Of a stretch of DNA of 64,000 nucleotides, positions 1 to 11,671 are shown in pieces; the first letter of the stretch is position 1, and each line of letters opens with the position of its first letter. Under the pieces are notes generated by a model. The model had not been told where the DNA came from and ran no database searches. It saw only the letters and a program-made list of their open reading frames with translations. Source of the stretch: Dactylorhiza incarnata (lineage: Eukaryota; Streptophyta; Magnoliopsida; Asparagales; Orchidaceae); contig JAWHQI010000004.1 in the NCBI GenBank assembly GCA_033032865.1, positions 26,580,001 through 26,644,000 on the forward strand, read 5' to 3'. Position numbers and translations under genes: made by a program.

Positions 1-274
1 CCTAAAATGGATCCCAAGATAAACTCAGTTTTCGATATTGACCTCAAATCCATCCAGGCCGCCGCCGAAAATTATAAGAGCATCATAGCTCTCTTCACTG
101 AAGCTGGCCTAGCTAAGCTCATCTCCACAAGATGCAAGCTCCTGGAGATAGAACTCACAGAGCTAATGGCTCATGATCAGATATCTGAACAAGGAGAAAT
201 CACTGGAACAATATATGAGACACCTGTCTCAATCTCTGCTGAACACATTAGGAACACCTTTGATCTTTCATCAG

Positions 275-372
275 GTACATTCCAATATTATCCTTGTTCA
301 AATCAAATAGGGAAAGCAAGTTATTTTCTAAAAGAGTAACTAAATAAATATCCTTTACCATTCCCTTATCAG
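275..372 (+). other. Predicted GT-AG intron in ORF2 of copia A
   Basis: The frame open from 7 runs into stops after 274, and the homologous frame resumes at 373. A donor (CAG/GTACAT) and a pyrimidine-rich acceptor (CCCTTATCAG/G) sit exactly at the point that restores the reading frame through a split Gly codon. The element G copy has the same boundaries (50791-50884), with different intron sequence and length. Confidence 0.75.
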
Positions 373-959
373 GTGATGAACCTGTGGAACTCACCCCTGA
401 TGAGATCAAGAATTTACTAATCACAATGAAGTTCTCAAAAGATAGACCAATCCATCTAAAGAAAATAGATTTTTCTGATGAGTATAGGCTACTAGCAGAC
501 ATAGTAGGAAAAGTACTACTATGTAAGATCTCTGCCCATGATGCAGTGCCCAGGCAACAACTGAATCTCATGGGGGCCCTTGTGCTGAAGAAGAAAGTAG
601 ACTGGGGCAGCTGCTTACTCAAAATGATAGGCTACAAATATTCTCACAAAGAGAATGCCTACATGAGGATTATGAGTCAAGTCCTCTTCCACTCCTTCCC
701 TGACCTATGCAGGTCAAAAGGAATTCCCATCCCTCCTGGCAAAAGGATGTCCATTGCTCTCTTCTCAAAATGGACCAGGCAAATCCCCAAGCCTGGTGCC
801 ATTCCTGAAAGGACTCCATCTCCTCCTAACTCTCCTGCTCATCCATCTTCACCTCCTCCTCCTCCTAATACAGACATCTCTTCTGTACCACCATCATCCA
901 CACCTTCACAAATACCAACTCAATCACCTGCTCAACCCTCCTCTATTCCTCCACCTGCT

Positions 960-1476
960 TGATGATGCTTTATTTATAGTTATTTTTATATAATATTTTA
1001 TTAATAAATAATTTAATTTTATTTAATTTTAGTTAATTTATCACTAATTTATCTTCTTTTTGTATTATCAGGTAATTTGGCTGCCAATAGCAATTTCAAG
1101 CTCATAAGAGTAATCAGGAGAATATTTGGAGTATTTCTGCCGAAATCACAAATTACACGCCCTAGGTCACGGGCGTGACCTAGGGCGTGACATTTTGTCA
1201 CGGCCATGAACCAGCCTCGTGTATTCCAGTTGAAGAAGTCAGCCGCCACATCAGATTAAAATTACACGCCCTCTGTCACGGGCGTGATAGAGGGCGTGAC
1301 CTCAATGTCACGGGCGTGACTCGCCCGGAATGCATTCATTTCAGCCAGCAATCAATTCCCGCCGTTTCTAGCTTACACGCCCTTGGTAACGGGCGTGACC
1401 GAGGCCGTGACCCTTCTGAAACCGCCAGATTAACTCCAGATCGCGGCGTTTCCCGCCGTTTCCAGACCCGTTCTTT
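960..1476 (+). repeat. 5' LTR of H, truncated
   Basis: It matches the first ~0.5 kb of the 3' LTR. The match stops at about 1476, where the sequence jumps directly to an internal purine tract (AAGTATGGGGGGAG). The primer binding site and all coding sequence are deleted. It contains three palindromes of the CACGCCC...GGGCGTG type (1156-1189, 1265-1298, 1376-1409). Confidence 0.75.
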
Positions 1477-2883
1477 TAAGTATGGGGGGAGGGTATTTCA
1501 CACCAACTTTACTGCTGAGCACCACAAAAAAAACAACTAAAAAAAACAAAAAAAAACAAATATATAAAAAAAAAATTTTAAAAAAAAAATTATCTTATTT
1601 TATTTTGGGAATCAATATTTCTATATTTACTTGTTTGCAAAATCCTTAGTAGATTTACTTTTACATAGTGTTGTAGGAAATTTTTATATGCTTAATTAGA
1701 TTTTGAATTTTGGAGTAAAATTGTTGACTCGTGCAGTGTTCTAGTTACGCGCACGCATTAGTAGGATCTCATGTCGAATTAACTATTCAGCATAAACTTA
1801 GATTTATGCTTTTTTTCTAACTGCGTAAAAATATTTTGGTTTTACTTTTAATTTGAAACCGGTAGAATCAAAAAATGCTTTAAGTGAGTATGTAAAAGTT
1901 TACTGGAGGAATATTACGCAATTTGATCGGAAGGGTATTCTTTCTCGATGTCTAGAACTTGCCTCTAACGACTCTCAAGACATTTGCATAAGTTAGATTC
2001 ATGAGCATGAAAATGGTTTAGGCCACCTCTTGATTCGTTTGAGTCTTTGCATTCCAAGCCATAAAATCTTAACCGTTGCTAGCCATTTTGTGCTTCTCGC
2101 CGTTTCTTTTGTAAGCCCCACTCATTTTCACCAAAGCCAAATAGCCTACCTATGGTGCACGCTTGAAATTTAGAGCTTTATTTGTTGCTAGCTTGTGTTT
2201 CTTATTTGTGAAAATGGTGATTTTAATTTTGTTATCATTTTGCTGCAAAAGAAGAAAAAAAATGAAGAAAAAAAATGATAAAAAAACATTGAGAAAAAAA
2301 TTTGCAGAGTACATTTTTGACCCCTACCTTTATATTTCAAAATTATTTGGGGTGTAAAAATTAATTAGCGTACAAGTTTTTGCAAAGCTCTTCTTTTTGT
2401 TTTAAGTGTGCCTTAACCCTTCACGTTTATCTTTTGATATCCGCACCTTGAACCTAAGCCACATTTCAACCTAATTAAGTCCTATTGATTCATGCTTATG
2501 AGTTAAACTAGTGCCGTGGCGAGAGTGTGAAAGGGCAAGTCTATGGCCATCGTCATTGATGGATTTCTTTGGAGGCTATCCTGAACATTGATTTTGTGTA
2601 ATATTGATCTTAATAAACACGCTACCCGCTCCTTAAATATCATTTTAGGATTTACCGGATTTTCAATTTAAAAGTAATAACAATATGTTATAACGCATTT
2701 TTGAAAATTATAAGCTAATCTTTATGCTGAATAGGTTTTTCTACTAGGATTTCTACACGCTTAGGCGCAAGACTTCGCATTTTTACTCTTTAGGTTCAAA
2801 ATTATTTTCTAGTATTTAAATTTTTCTACTCATATGAAAAGTTGTTTGCTCGGGACTAGCAAACGGGTAAGTATGGGGGTATT
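1477..2883 (+). other. Non-coding 3' internal region of H with two polypurine tracts
   Basis: AT-rich, no ORF of note. It starts with a purine tract at about 1479-1492 and ends with a second one (AAGTATGGGGGT, about 2870-2881) directly before the 3' LTR. Blocks such as the one around 1905-1970 and the one around 2518-2600 recur in element F at about 14715-14765 and 15125-15215. Confidence 0.65.
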
Positions 2884-4481
2884 TGATGATGCTTTATTTA
2901 TAGTTATTTTTATATAATATTTTATTAATAAATAATTTAATTTTATTTAATTTTTTTTAATTTATCACTAATTTATCTTCTTTTTGTATTTTCAGGTAAT
3001 TTGGGCTGCCAATAGCAATTTCAAGCTCATAAGAGTAATCAGGAGAATATTTGGAGGATTTCTGCCGAAATCACAAAATACACGCCCTAGGTCACGGGCG
3101 TGACCTAGGGCGTGACATTTTGTCACGACCATGAACCAGCCTCGCGTATTCCAGTTGAAGAAGTCAGCCGCCACGTCAGATTAAAATTACACGCCCTCTG
3201 TCACGGGCGTGACAGAGGGCGTGACCTCAATGTCACGGGCGTGACTCGCCCGGAATGCATTCATTTCAGCCAGCAATCAATTCCTGCCGTTTCTAGCTTA
3301 CACGCCCTCGGTCACGGGTGTGACCGAGGCCGTGACCCTTCTGTAAACCGCCAGATTAACTCCAGATCACGGCGTTTCCCGCCGTTTCCAGACCCGTTCA
3401 AGACACGCCCTTGGTCACGGGCGTGACCGAGGCCGTGACCCGCCATGCAATTGATTTTTGGTGTTTCTCTTCCCCAACGTCCCGGGCTTTCATGACAGCA
3501 ATTACGCAGCTTGCACGCCCTTGGTCACGGGCGTGACTCTCTGATTTTTCATCTATGAAAGGCAGCAATCTCCAGAAGTCAAGGAGTTCGATTTTGGAGT
3601 TTAATTTCAGCTTTAGTTTACTGTTTTTGTTGTTCTAGCTACTTTTTCTTAAAGTTGTAAGTTTTTAAATTATTGCAATTTTAATTCAAGTATTGTTGTT
3701 TTCTTAATCATGTCTTTTTCCCCTTCTACTTGTATTCCCATCACTATGATGAGTTGCTAAATTTCCTTTAGCACTTGGTCATGATGAACTATGGAATAAA
3801 ATAAAATATGTTTTGAATTTTTCTAATTAGCAAACTCTCGTATTGTTTATTTTCGATTTATCTTTGAATTACTTTGTTTTGTTTTCATATGTCCGGAATA
3901 TGACTTTCAATCTAAGATTCGTTTGCTAGTGATCAAGAGATCCATGCGAACGAGGAGATCACTCAAAGATAAAAAGAGTTGTATGCATTCCTCGAGAGAG
4001 GGTGACACAAATCTTTCGGATTGGAGTCAAATCCAATAGTGGGGTTCACCGCTTAAAGCAAGCTTAGGGGGTTTTGACTGGCCGAGGGGTCTTAATCGAT
4101 CAACCTACGGTTAGGTGGTAGTTCTCTCGAGAGAGGCTCTACCATATTTTGGGAACCTCCACGATATTTCAATAAGAGTTTGCGGTTTCATCTTTTATAA
4201 AATTATATTTTATTCCAAAGGGATTCAAGACCATGTGCTAATCCTTTTAATCATAATTTTTCTTCGTAGTTAATTTTCTCCAAATCGTTTTTCCAAAACA
4301 AACCCAACTTTTGATCGATAAAATAATAGCTCTTCTTTGTGAGTAGAAGTACTCAACAAGCCTGGAAAAATACGACACTTGATTTTCTAAATCCTATACT
4401 ATAAAGCGATAGGTACACTTGCCTTATCGAATTATACGTGGATAATATTCTAATTTTGCGCAGCGCGAATTTATTCCATCA
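2884..4481 (+). repeat. 3' LTR of H with covarying palindromes
   Basis: Begins TGATGATG, ends CCATCA, 1598 bp. Five modules of the form CACGCCC-N5-CACG-GG-CGTG-N5-GGGCGTG start at 3081, 3190, 3301, 3404 and 3514 (the last is half-length). I did not find a clear TATA box. Confidence 0.75.
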
Positions 4482-5319
4482 CTCCTCCATCAAATACACC
4501 TCATCAAAATGATACAGTCCCCTCTCCACCTTCATCACATACTCATCCTCCTCCATTGACTCATCCTCCTCCAACACAACATGAACCATCTCCATCCACT
4601 GACAACCTCCTCACCCAATGTATCCAGTCAGCAGCCCAAAAATTTCAGGACATGCTGGATCGACACTGCTCTCAAATTCACTCCTCCATCATGCACATGC
4701 AAACCCAAATAGATGGGGTCAATGCCTCTGTGCAAAGCCTGAAATCCTCTATCTCTTCATCTAGGGTCACCAAGTCTTTCTTAACCTCCTTGGCTAAGAA
4801 GGTCAAGAAGGGGGAGAAGTTAGATGAAGAGCAGATATCAGATGTACTGATTATAGCAAGAGAAGTTGCACAACCAATGGATCTATTGCAAGGGAAGGCA
4901 AATAGAGCATAGAATGAAGCTGAAGAGGAAGCTGAAGCTCAGGGGGAGCCAGATGATGTTATACCTAAAACTGGAGATGAAAAAGAAACTGAAAAAGAAG
5001 TAGAAGGATCAAAGGAAGTTCCATCCCAAGGGGAGCAACCTGCTGTGACTCAGGGGGAGCTGAGTGAACTAGCTGCTACTGAGAAGGAGCAACCCACCTC
5101 TCCAAAAACAGTAGTATTCACTAGGAAAAGAAAAACTCCTCCTACCCCTCCTGAATGATGTGTTGAACAATATTGATACAATCTATATTTTTTCTTTCTA
5201 TGAAGTCTGTTTATATGATTTCTCCCTTCTTCTGATTACTTAGCATATTTCTTCTCTATATAAATGCTTTGGTGTGTTGATTAAAAGCTGATACAATTTC
5301 TCTCTAAATAGGGTTAAGA

Positions 5320-5334
5320 CAAATAGGGGGAGAT
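5320..5334 (+). promoter_or_regulatory. Polypurine tract of copia A
   Basis: A purine run (AAATAGGGGGAGAT) ends immediately before the TGTTGG start of the 3' LTR, the standard position for plus-strand DNA priming in retrotransposons. Confidence 0.8.
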
Positions 5335-6720
5335 TGTTGGGGAAATGATTTATCTTAACCCCTAGAATTGAGTAGAATATAAATTCTAAGAATGAAAAAT
5401 TAGGCTAAGTAAATATGCGTCGAATAGTATTCGACGCAAAGTCGAAATGTAGTCGACGTTTCTCTCAGAATGAGTCGAAGTAACTCTAAGAAGAATTCGA
5501 CGTAATCTTTGTCGACGTACCTCTGACTTCTAGTCGACGCATTTAGTAAAATCGACGCACCTTAGTCGACGCACCTTAGTCGACGCACCTTCCTTATTCT
5601 CCTCTCGATGTTCAGCCCAGATGAAATCGACGTTCACATCGAATAGTAATCGACGCACGTCGATTTCTATAAGAAATTCAAAAACACGCCAGATCTCTTT
5701 CCTTCTTTCTGTAGATCTGATTTTTGTGGAATGATATTATTCTTTTATAGCCGTTCTGAATCAGTCTTTCCTTCTATTTGATTCTTGTCTAATTTGATTA
5801 AGATTATTATGGATATTATTTGAAATCAAAAAGATCTCTGTCCTTCTACAGAAATATTGATTATGGAAACTTTTATCTCTTTCTAATTCTCTGTCTGCTA
5901 ATTGATTATTCTCCTTTAGCAATATCTTTTTAAACAGAGCTATAAATTAAGAGGAGGTCGGCAGAGAATAACATTCAAGTGATCCACCATATACATTTGA
6001 AAAATAGGAAGAGCTCCCAAGAGAAGAGTGAGAAAAGCTGAGAAAAGAGATAGTGTGCTGAAGCAAAAAAGACGTCTTCTTCTCCTTCTTCTTAAGTCAT
6101 ACTGCTGCAATTTCTGAAAGCTCTCACTAAAAGAGAGAAAGGGCTACAATCTCCTTCTCACTATAGAAGAGAGATCATATTCACTATACTTGTGCTTTTA
6201 ATCTTCTTGCTAGGAAGAAGATTCTTTCTTACAAATATTGTTTTCTGTTCTTCTACTTGTTCTGCTTCTTCTTCTTCTCATTCTATTTTCAAATTGTGTA
6301 AAAGAGTTTTTAGAATCTCTCTTCACAAAATTCAGTTGTAGTGGTTCTAAGAGTCTCCTTACCAAAAGACTCAGTTTGGTTCTAAGAGTCTCCTTATCAA
6401 AAGACTCAGTCTGGTTCTAAGAGTCTCATTATCAAAAGACTCAGTGCAAGATAGTGAATTCCTACCAAGGGGGTAGAAGAGTGGACTACCCAAAGTTTGG
6501 GGAACCACTATATTTCTTTGTGTTGTGCTGTGATTTTCATTTTGCTATTTCTTTCTTTATTTGCTTAATTCTTGTTGGTGTGTGGGAAGCTTAACTCTGA
6601 GATTATTACATATATATATATATATATATATTTGATAACTTTGCACAAAGTACTTTTAAATCTCTATTCACCCCCCCCCCCCCCCTAGAGAATTCTAGTG
6701 AGGTTAACTGTGCACTTTCA
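5335..6720 (+). repeat. 3' LTR of copia A
   Basis: 1386 bp, TGTTGG...TTTCA. The 5' third (5417-5665) holds dispersed GCGTCGA/TCGACGC units; the first, 5417-5437, is a 10-bp stem with a single-base loop. A TATA box lies at 5941-5948. The U5 end has repeats of a GGTTCTAAGAGTCTCC unit (about 6350-6430), a (TA)n tract near 6610-6640 and a run of 15 C (6671-6685). It is closely similar to the LTRs of J and more distantly to those of G. Confidence 0.85.
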
Positions 6721-6777
6721 ATATCAGCTTTACTTAATGCTCAGCGATAACATCTAGAGTAATTTATAGTAAAAACT

Positions 6778-7674
6778 GTGGATAGGTTAAGAGAGGAAGT
6801 GAAGGGAGAAGTTAAGAAGGTAAAGAGCGACATACACGACCTGAACACTCAATGTGCTCACTTCTATTCTATGGCAGCTCCTGTTATAGATAAGATGAAT
6901 GAGGAGGTTAATAAAGTGGGACATCAAACCCATAAAATCTTGACCAGTCAAGAAACCTTCTCGAATAATGTATACTATTATTTTGAGCAGATGGAGACAG
7001 GTGCTGCAAATAATAGAGATCAAATTCTGACCAGTGTGAATGAGAATGCTCGCACCCTAGATGCTCATCTGCTTGAAGTAAGAAATGGTCTAGATGTCAC
7101 TGAGCAGACCCTGGTTGAACGGCTTAATCTAGTCAAAGACAGCCTGGAAGAGCGCATATTTGAACAAGCCATAAAGGGGGAGAATACAATAATAAATGCC
7201 AGTTCACATCAAGCGATGTGGATCACAAATCAGATAAAGCAGACAATGAATCAACCTCCATCAGTATATGTAACTGTCGCTCCTTCTACAAGCACTGACT
7301 TTGATGAGTATGTGATAGAATTTGGAGACTCAGCCACCTCCAGAAAAAGAAAGAGAATTCACAGCAACCAGTATAGGGAAAAGAGACTGAGGGAAATTGA
7401 GCTGGATCCCCAATCTGGAAGTTGGAGTCCAGCATTAAGAGAAATAATAACAGAATGGTGGATTCAATTTGGACACTCACAGGTGGATTATCAGATAGTA
7501 TACCACTCGGTTGACTTGGATAGACATTTAAAGCAGCTGGAAAGGAGGAAGAACCACAAGGTAGCATTCCCACAAGGTCCTCGTCCTTCTCCTAAGAAGA
7601 TTCCTCTACCCATCAACTTCTATCAAAGGCGGAGGCAGAAAGCCAAAGGAGCAAGCGACAGCAGCAGACACTGA
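6778..7674 (+). pseudogene. C-terminal part of the extra ORF of copia B
   Basis: About 298 residues are open, but the N-terminal part is cut off by the insertion of A, so no true start is visible. The first 160 residues are rich in Glu, Lys, Asn and Gln with heptad-like spacing (likely coiled coil); then a Lys/Arg-rich segment, a Trp-Ser-Pro-containing motif, and a basic C-terminus with Phe-Tyr-x-Arg-Arg. The same order (coiled coil, Trp-Ser-Pro, Tyr-Phe-Lys-Arg-Arg) is seen in element M at 28350-27601 on the other strand. Function unknown. Confidence 0.7.
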
Positions 7675-7882
7675 TGGGCAACTAACTAAAATCCTAAATT
7701 GTCGTGTTAGGACAAAATGAATGCGCATGATTATTCTTGAACATCTAATCTATTTTGAAGAACACTCAACCCATTTATATGATTGTTGCTTTATGTGTGT
7801 TTTCATTATCTGAAATGTTATATCTTTTCATAAGTGGCATTTATCATTGAGTGGGTTATGACTTCTTCAAATAGGGGGAGAT

Positions 7883-9529
7883 TGTTGGGAACAGTGCCCT
7901 GCAATGTTCCTGATTTGAAGAAGTGCTCAGCTCAATGATAAATGCAAGTTGTATTTGACATTCCATCTAGTTCATGCTTGCAGGAATCGACAATATGTCA
8001 TGTACTTTAGTTATTTTACTAAATACTATGTCGTCGAGAAGAACAGGTGATATCGTCGACAATGCGTGCTTGTCTTCCTAATGACAGGCAGAGCAGCAGC
8101 CGCTGAGAAGCAAAGTATTCATCAAACGCTGAGACGTGGCGAGATCATCGAACGAAAAATGGCGATCATCGAACGAAGGATGACAAGTTCGTCGATCGCA
8201 GAATGCTGTTCGACGAACGCAGAGAAGACACAGTACATCGTCATGTGGAACTCATGTCGTCGAGAGAAAATATGATTACGATGACATGATGCAAGAAGGA
8301 AGCTCACGACGACACTGTCAGAGAAAGAAGATCATCGTATATACAGAATCCCCAGGAAATCTTGTATCGTCGAGATACCACCATCAGAGGAAGAAGGAAG
8401 ATCGCGATGACAAAGTCAGAGACAGCTTGTCGTCGAAATGATGCAAGATATCTTCAAGACAGAATTCAAATCTTGTGGACGTGATGTCAGCAATTAATGT
8501 CGCCGCCTGATTGTCCAATCAGGGCCTACGATGGTGGATGGGCTTCTGACAGTAAAGGAAATTGCATGTGACCGTTATACGGCTTGTCCGTCCTATATAA
8601 GGGAACAGTGTTGCCCTAGCAAAAGAAGCTTGCTGTGCAAGAAAAAGAAAAAGAAAAAGAATCTTGTCGCTCTTCAATAGAATAGTATTTTTCAGCGGAG
8701 AAGGAAGAGAACAAGATTCAAGAGTTCTCATAAGAATCAGTCATCTTCATTGACTGAGAAGTCGTCGATCAACATCAGCCAAAAGAAGAAGAGGTTGAAG
8801 AAGATCCGGAGCTGAAACTCAAAATCAAGAAGCATCTTCTTCATCCTTAAGAAGCCGATCTTCATCAAGGCTAAGTTGCCAGATTTCATCTGGCTAAAGA
8901 AACAGTTTATTTTATTACTGTAATTTTCTTGTAAGGCTTGCGGGCCATTTTGTCTAGCTTGAGGGCTGGAGAGCTATGAGGCCTGAGGGCCAGGGCAGTG
9001 CACTTGCAGGTGCGTCTTGTCGAGCTTGCGGGCTCGGGGGAAGTAAGGGCTTGAGGGCTTAGGCTGTTGGGACTTGCAGGTCTGTGTTGTAGGGCTTGAG
9101 GGCCTGAGTGTCGAGCTTGCGGGCTCGGGGGCAGTAAGGTCTTGACGGATTAGGCTGTTGGGACTTGCGGGTCCGTGCTGTAGGGCTTGAGGGCCTGAGT
9201 GTCGAGCTTGCGTGCTCGGGGGCAGTAGGGGCTTGCGGGCCTAGGCTGTTGGGACTTGCGGGTCCGTGTTGTAAGGCTTGAGGGCCTGAAGCTTTTGGCG
9301 GAGTTTGCCGAGCCTAGCACGCTGCTGGGTAGGCGCAGAGGGAGAGAGGACTACTCAAGACACCCGGTCTTGAGGAACCTCTATAGATCATTGTGTGGTT
9401 TCTGTGTTTTGCTCTTTATTTCATAAAGCTATTAACCAGAAACTAAGAAAATCCTAAGGGGGATAATATAAACAGAAAATCCTATTCACCCCCCCCCCCC
9501 CCCCCCCTATCTAGGTGATAAAGTAGACA
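7883..9529 (+). repeat. 3' LTR of copia B (right boundary tentative)
   Basis: Starts TGTTGGGAACAG right after the polypurine tract. The U3 part (7985-8460) is rich in ATCGTCGA/TCGATGA-type units; a TATA box is at 8594-8601. The 3' part has a 91-bp tandem repeat and a run of 19 C (9489-9507), the usual place in this group. The right end is placed at ...GTAGACA by the TG...CA rule only; no 5' LTR or target duplication is available to confirm it. Confidence 0.7.
9018..9290 (+). repeat. 91-bp tandem repeat, 3 units, in LTR B
   Basis: Three consecutive copies beginning TGTCGAGCTTGCG, each with the internal CTTGCGGG and GGGCCTGA words. It lies downstream of the TATA box, so it would be part of the transcript. 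Confidence 0.8.
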
Positions 9530-9976
9530 CCCCCATAAACAACAAGACCCCCGAGCTACAATGAGGAGGACCCGCCACTAACCCGGAAGATCTAGAGAAC
9601 TTCCCCTCCCAAGCCATTTGCTGAGCTGGGCACCTTGGAGGATGTCGGAGAGTTCTTGCCCACCCACCGGGAAGCCACGGTGAGCAGCAAGTAGCAACTC
9701 TTTAGTAAACAAAAGATGACCATAGGAGAGAGAAGTAAGAGAGAGTGCTCCCTCCAAAGTTGCCATTGGGGGTCTATTTATAGTTTTCTTAAAACGGTCT
9801 GCGGATAGCCAAATTCCGCATCTTGGTTTTACTAAATGCAACTCAAATTTGTCTGTCATCATTGTAAACCCGCTGTTTGGAGTGGCTAACTGCAGGCCAA
9901 AAAGGAATCCTTGAAGAATCATGTCATCCACCTAGTGGGCGAGTCCAGAATGTCCTAGGCCAACTCGCCGGCTTGG
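9530..9976 (-). mobile_element. Probable LTR fragment L (minus strand), left part
   Basis: Not homologous by eye to other LTRs here. On the minus strand it has a TATA-like CTATAAATAG (9771-9783) followed by a C-rich leader, as in an LTR promoter. It is split by element F, and sequence to the right of F continues from 16994. Ends are not defined, so it could also be a host promoter. Confidence 0.35.
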
Positions 9977-11480
9977 TGATGAGTCTCATTTATATACACA
10001 TTTATGGACTCATCTGGGCCGTATTTCTAGTTGATGCACTACACTTTAGGCATGTTTTTAATTATATTTGTTATTCCTTGCTAGGTGCACTTTTAGGCCC
10101 GTTTCGGTGTGTATTTGCGCTCCTTGTTATTGGGGGTAAGCACATGGTGCTCCTCATCCCTTTCTCTATGTTTATCTAGTGCTGGAGGTGTTTTCCCAGT
10201 TGTTTTATCTTGTGTACAGGTGGTCGGATCATCCAGTTTTCCCCCAGAATTCATGATTGTGTGCAGCGCACGGTCGTGCGTTTCCTTGACGCACGGACTG
10301 TTGTGGTCGTGCGTTCTCATCTTGGCAGAAAATGGGAGTTCTGAGTTTGGTCGTGCGTTTTGACGCACGAGCGTAATTGCCCGCGCGTGAGTCAATCGCA
10401 CGGACGCCTGTTTCTTCCTTTTTTTAGCTTTTCTGAATTTACCCGTGCGTTTTGACGCACGGGCGGATTTGCCCGTGCGTGAGTAAATCGCACGGGCGGC
10501 GTGGCTTCGTCTTCACGCCAGTTTTTATCTTTATTTATCGCACGGGCAGCGCACGATCGTGCGTTCGACCGTGCGTGCCCAAAATTCTGCCAGTTTATTA
10601 TAAAAGCGCAGGAAATGCTGCTACGCAGAGGACCGATTCCCCTCGCGGGAAAAGTGCAGGAACCCCGCCATTTTCGCCCTTTCCACCAGAGGAGACAAGA
10701 GGAGGCCATTTCCAGCGATCTCCTTCGCCATTCCTCCATCCGGGAGCATTTTCAAGCATTCTCCGCCACTAGTTCAAGCATTCTTCACCGAGGAGACCAT
10801 TGAAGCGCTGAAGATCGTTGGAGCGGTGACAGCCTCCTTCGAGTCTGCACACCATCTGAGGGCCGAGCCCGGAGAGAGCCCGACAACCTCTCACTCCGGC
10901 CGAGAACCCAAGATGCAGTGACATCTTCTATGTGGTCCTTTCTAAACTTTGATGCGTGTGCTTTCTCTTTGTGTTGTTGTACGAATGCTTGTTAGGTTAA
11001 TGTTATGGATCCTTGCTAGTGTTCATGTGCAATGATGATGTGGTGGTGAGAATAGCTTTCACTGTTGTTGTGATAGCCTAGGTTGTTTGAGTGTGAAGCC
11101 ACCTAGCAATTGCTAGTGGTGATGTTGGCGAAGAGGTGAACATGACCCTCACAAAACCTCGCACTGTGGCCATTCCACCCGCTTACCGAAGCGCGGCATC
11201 GCGGCCGCTGCATTCACCCACACCATGCGAAGCGGTGCTTTTCGACCCGCATTTCTCTGATTTCCGCAATAGCTTAGGAATCCAATCACAACCCCCTTTG
11301 TTATTACTTAGTAATCCCTTTAACTAATTTCCGGGCAGAGCGAGCCATACTACCCAACTTGCGGTCCTTTGAGATCGACATTCGGGGAGTTCCTCCCAAT
11401 TTTATTACTTGAGCGACTGGTGCACTGCCGTCGTATCGCATTTCGTGCTTGCTAATTAGCGTTGCTGAAATCGCGCATCA
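9977..11480 (+). repeat. 5' LTR of F
   Basis: TGATGAGTC...CGCATCA. The first 50 bp contain an inverted GATGAGTC/GACTCATC pair, also found in E. The U3 part (10265-10580) is packed with CGTGCG/CGCACG palindromes, for example 10351-10370 (8-bp stem, 4-nt loop). A TATA-like TATAAAA is at 10599-10605. Confidence 0.92.
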
Positions 11481-11486
11481 AGTTTT

Positions 11487-11504
11487 TGGCGCCGTTGCCG
11501 GGGA
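11487..11504 (+). promoter_or_regulatory. Primer binding site of F (tRNA-Asp type)
   Basis: TGGCGCCGTTGCCGGGGA, six bases after the LTR. This matches the 3' end of plant tRNA-Asp and is typical of Athila-type elements. Confidence 0.85.
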
Positions 11505-11671
11505 CTGCAAGCGTGTATGATTTATTTTTATGTGGAAATTCATTTTATGGTCTTTTTTTTTCTTCTTTTGTGTTGAAGAGTGTGTATGCATAGAAGAGAT
11601 CCCGGTGAGTGCGCAACATTGACCCTGAAATAAAGCGTACCCTGCGGGCGCATCTCCGTGCTGCTGCCACC

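Larger units (their letters stand above)
960..4481 (+). mobile_element. Element H: internally deleted Athila-like gypsy element
   Basis: Two direct repeats beginning TGATGATGCTTTA flank 1.4 kb of non-coding sequence. The left copy (960-about 1476) is only the first 0.5 kb of the LTR; the right copy (2884-4481) is full length and ends in CCATCA. The flanks CTGCT (955-959) and CTCCT (4482-4486) fit a target duplication with one mismatch, and removing H restores the ORF of element A in frame. The internal part (1690-2880) matches the 3' untranslated part of the Athila-like element F in several blocks, which gives the lineage. No gag or pol remains. Confidence 0.8.
7..5158 (+). pseudogene. Extra ORF (ORF2) of copia A, spliced, interrupted by element H
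   Basis: Exon 1 is 7-274 and exon 2 runs 373-959, then resumes in the same frame at 4487-5158 after element H and its target duplication; joined length is about 508 codons. The N-terminal half resembles the 'putative plant transposon protein' type of domain (Transposase_32-like): a region ending in a Leu-Ser/Pro-Ser-Gly step at the intron, then a segment around 500-730 with conserved Leu-Leu-Cys, Asp-Trp-Gly and Phe-Pro-Asp-Leu-Cys. A Pro/Ser-rich linker, a probable coiled coil (4600-4860) and an acidic tail with AGGGGGAG-type tracts follow; it ends in a basic stretch. The TAG at 4910-4912 is one C-to-T step from CAG. Function is unknown; it is not gag, pol or a recognisable env. Confidence 0.75.
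1..6720 (+). mobile_element. Copia element A (Sirevirus-like), 3' part
   Basis: The visible part holds an extra ORF (7-5158), a polypurine tract and a complete 3' LTR (5335-6720). Its 5' half lies left of the window. The LTR is nearly the same family as that of the minus-strand element J and the extra ORF is close to that of element G, so A is probably another pol-less member of the G/J group. It is inserted in element B, whose extra ORF resumes at 6721, and it is itself interrupted by element H (960-4481). The missing 5' end means presence or absence of pol cannot be shown here. Confidence 0.85.
6721..9529 (+). mobile_element. Copia element B (Sirevirus-like), 3' end
   Basis: Visible are the C-terminal part of an extra ORF, a polypurine tract (AATAGGGGGAGAT, about 7871-7882) and a 3' LTR. 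The rest lies left of the window beyond element A, which is inserted in it. The extra ORF is homologous to the C-terminal third of the one in element M, so B and M are relatives. Confidence 0.75.

Noticed and set aside
248..622. Minus-strand ORF of 124 codons over ORF2 of A
   Set aside because: Shadow of the conserved plus-strand coding sequence; it also crosses the predicted intron.
1187..1540. Small ORFs through the palindromes of H
   Set aside because: Their peptides follow the palindromic repeats and are not conserved in frame between the two LTRs.
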